NCBI GenBank assembly: GCA_003176075.1
Contig: PSRN01000061.1
Span: 1 to 14,833 of the forward strand
Direction of reading: 5' to 3'
DNA length: 14,833 nucleotides
DNA from: Bdellovibrio sp.
GTDB taxonomy: Bacteria; Bdellovibrionota; Bdellovibrionia; Bdellovibrionales; Bdellovibrionaceae
In this document: piece by piece, positions 14,157-14,833 of the stretch
Numbering within the stretch: the first letter of the stretch is position 1
How the letters are laid out: each line of letters begins with the position of its first letter
Program-made: the position numbers and the translations under genes
The notes under the pieces: model-generated
The model's input: the letters and a program-made list of their open reading frames with translations, nothing else
The model's database searches: none
What the model was told of the DNA's origin: nothing

Positions 14157-14190
14157 CGCCAGCCGTGGTATCGAGTCACCATGGCTGGCG
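14157..14190 (+). promoter_or_regulatory. Strong hairpin enclosing the annotated yjbQ start codon
   Basis: CGCCAGCCGTGG (14157-14168) pairs with CCATGGCTGGCG (14179-14190) as a 12-bp stem with a single G-U wobble at 14165/14182; a T-A pair can extend it over an 8-base loop. The ATG at 14181 lies within the 3' strand. The hairpin starts 26 bases after the coiled-coil gene stop and has no clear T-run after it, so it could be a non-canonical terminator of that gene, a translation-blocking hairpin, or both. Confidence 0.65.
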
Positions 14191-14684
14191 ATTGGACTCT
14201 TTCCCCTCATCAAAGCGTGGGTTTTCTCAAAGCTGAAAAGACTGCTGAGGCCGGTGCTGGGGGATATCGCTCTCGGACAGAATATCTGTGGATGAAGGTA
14301 CCCTCCCGTTACGGGCTCATCAATATCACTGAACTCGTGGCCGAAGTCGTTGAACGCTCAAAGATCCAAGATGGACTTTGTTACGTGGGGGCCATGCATA
14401 TCACCGCCGGAATCTATGTCAATGACGCCGAATCAGGTCTCTTGCAGGACATATCCGCTTGGATTGAAAGGCTTGCCCCCCTCAGGCCGGACTACAGGCA
14501 TCACCAAACCGGGGAAGACAACGGCGACGCTCATTTGAAGAGTTACCTGACCAATCATCAAACGACGGTTCCAATCACTGGGGGAAAATTCGATTTCGGG
14601 ACCTGGCAACAGATCTTCTACGCCGAATTCGATGGTCGCAGGGAAAAGCGAATCCTGGTCAAAGTGACTGGGCTGGCGTTCTAA
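14181..14684 (+). CDS. yjbQ: YjbQ/UPF0047 family protein
   Basis: Small beta-sandwich protein of the YjbQ family, annotated in many genomes as a secondary thiamine-phosphate synthase because E. coli YjbQ has weak ThiE-like activity; its main role is unsettled. Signature motifs are intact: MHITAGIYVND (72-82), W94...LAP, YRHHQTGEDNGDAHLKSYL (105-123), VPIT.GKFDFGTWQQIFYAEFDGRR (130-154) and VLVK-like ILVKVTG at the end. The conserved His, Glu-Asp-Asn and Asp-Ala-His residues form the presumed active or metal site. The family core begins near RTEYLWMKVPSRYGLINIT (from residue 32), so about 30 N-terminal residues are extra. The first ATG (14181) is inside a strong hairpin and lacks a ribosome site; GTG at 14217 is an alternative start. 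It may be transcribed with the coiled-coil gene upstream. Confidence 0.9.
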   Translation: MAGDWTLSPHQSVGFLKAEKTAEAGAGGYRSRTEYLWMKVPSRYGLINITELVAEVVERSKIQDGLCYVGAMHITAGIYVNDAESGLLQDISAWIERLAPLRPDYRHHQTGEDNGDAHLKSYLTNHQTTVPITGGKFDFGTWQQIFYAEFDGRREKRILVKVTGLAF

Positions 14685-14833
14685 GGAAGATACGCCCTAA
14701 TCCAAGTGATAGCGAACACTGGTCACGAAAATGTTGCGCCTCGGCCGAAGAGCGGCGTAAAGGGGTCTCCACAAAATAACTTTTACTTTTCATGCTTGGT
14801 CTTTTGAGCCAGATTTTTGTTGCTGCGCCCTCA
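14685..14833. other. Window edge without a supported gene
   Basis: No complete gene is visible in the last 149 bases. On the minus strand, a short frame closed by TAG (14697-14699) ends in RNIFVTSVRYHLD, which looks like a terminal outer-membrane beta-strand. The same frame meets a TGA after about 27 codons, so it would have to be a frameshifted or decayed gene end. This is too weak to call. Confidence 0.25.

Noticed and set aside
14697..14780. Minus-strand remnant ending like an outer-membrane beta-strand
   Set aside because: Closed by an upstream in-frame TGA after about 27 codons and cut by the window end; similarity rests on about a dozen residues.

Overview
The window reads as chromosomal DNA of a diderm (Gram-negative) bacterium. 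It encodes lipoproteins, signal-peptide proteins, a likely outer-membrane beta-barrel, a Tat translocase subunit and a membrane-fusion-type ABC exporter. The TatA sequence and the abundance of unrecognised exported proteins fit Bdellovibrionota or another former 'deltaproteobacterial' group, but this taxonomic guess is weak. I see no rRNA, tRNA, CRISPR array, prophage or transposase gene.

Layout. (1) 85-1074, minus strand: a Dps-type ferritin and tatA. (2) 1113-2576, plus: a type II NADH dehydrogenase carrying in-frame tandem repeats, divergent from tatA. (3) 2577-3178: a long gap holding a possible 47-residue membrane protein and a cluster of GAGAC-type palindromic repeats just upstream of (4) an M48 metalloprotease lipoprotein (3179-3991, plus). 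(5) 4010-6675, minus: a chimeric reading frame joining a YdeI-type fragment to the C-terminal end of a Pif1-like helicase, an exported M28 aminopeptidase, a 161-bp imperfect palindromic element, and a small lipoprotein. (6) 6772-9549, plus: a compact three-gene exporter of adaptor, FtsX/MacB-type permease and LolD/MacB-type ATPase. (7) 9566-12204, minus: an unrecognised exported protein and a PreA/DPYD-like pyrimidine dehydrogenase domain lacking its iron-sulphur module. (8) 12324-14684, plus: a 55-codon gene overlapping a beta-barrel-like gene by one base, a secreted coiled-coil protein, and a YjbQ/UPF0047 enzyme whose first ATG lies inside a strong hairpin.

The genes do not form one pathway. 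A shared theme is envelope work: Tat export, two exported or lipid-anchored peptidases, an ABC exporter likely acting on lipoproteins, lipids or small molecules, and several exported proteins of unknown role. Nothing amounts to an obvious new defence or metabolic system. The most unusual items are the helicase/YdeI chimera, the 161-bp palindromic element, the in-frame duplication of the permease C terminus across its stop codon, the hairpin over the yjbQ start, and the PreA-like enzyme without an electron-transfer domain.
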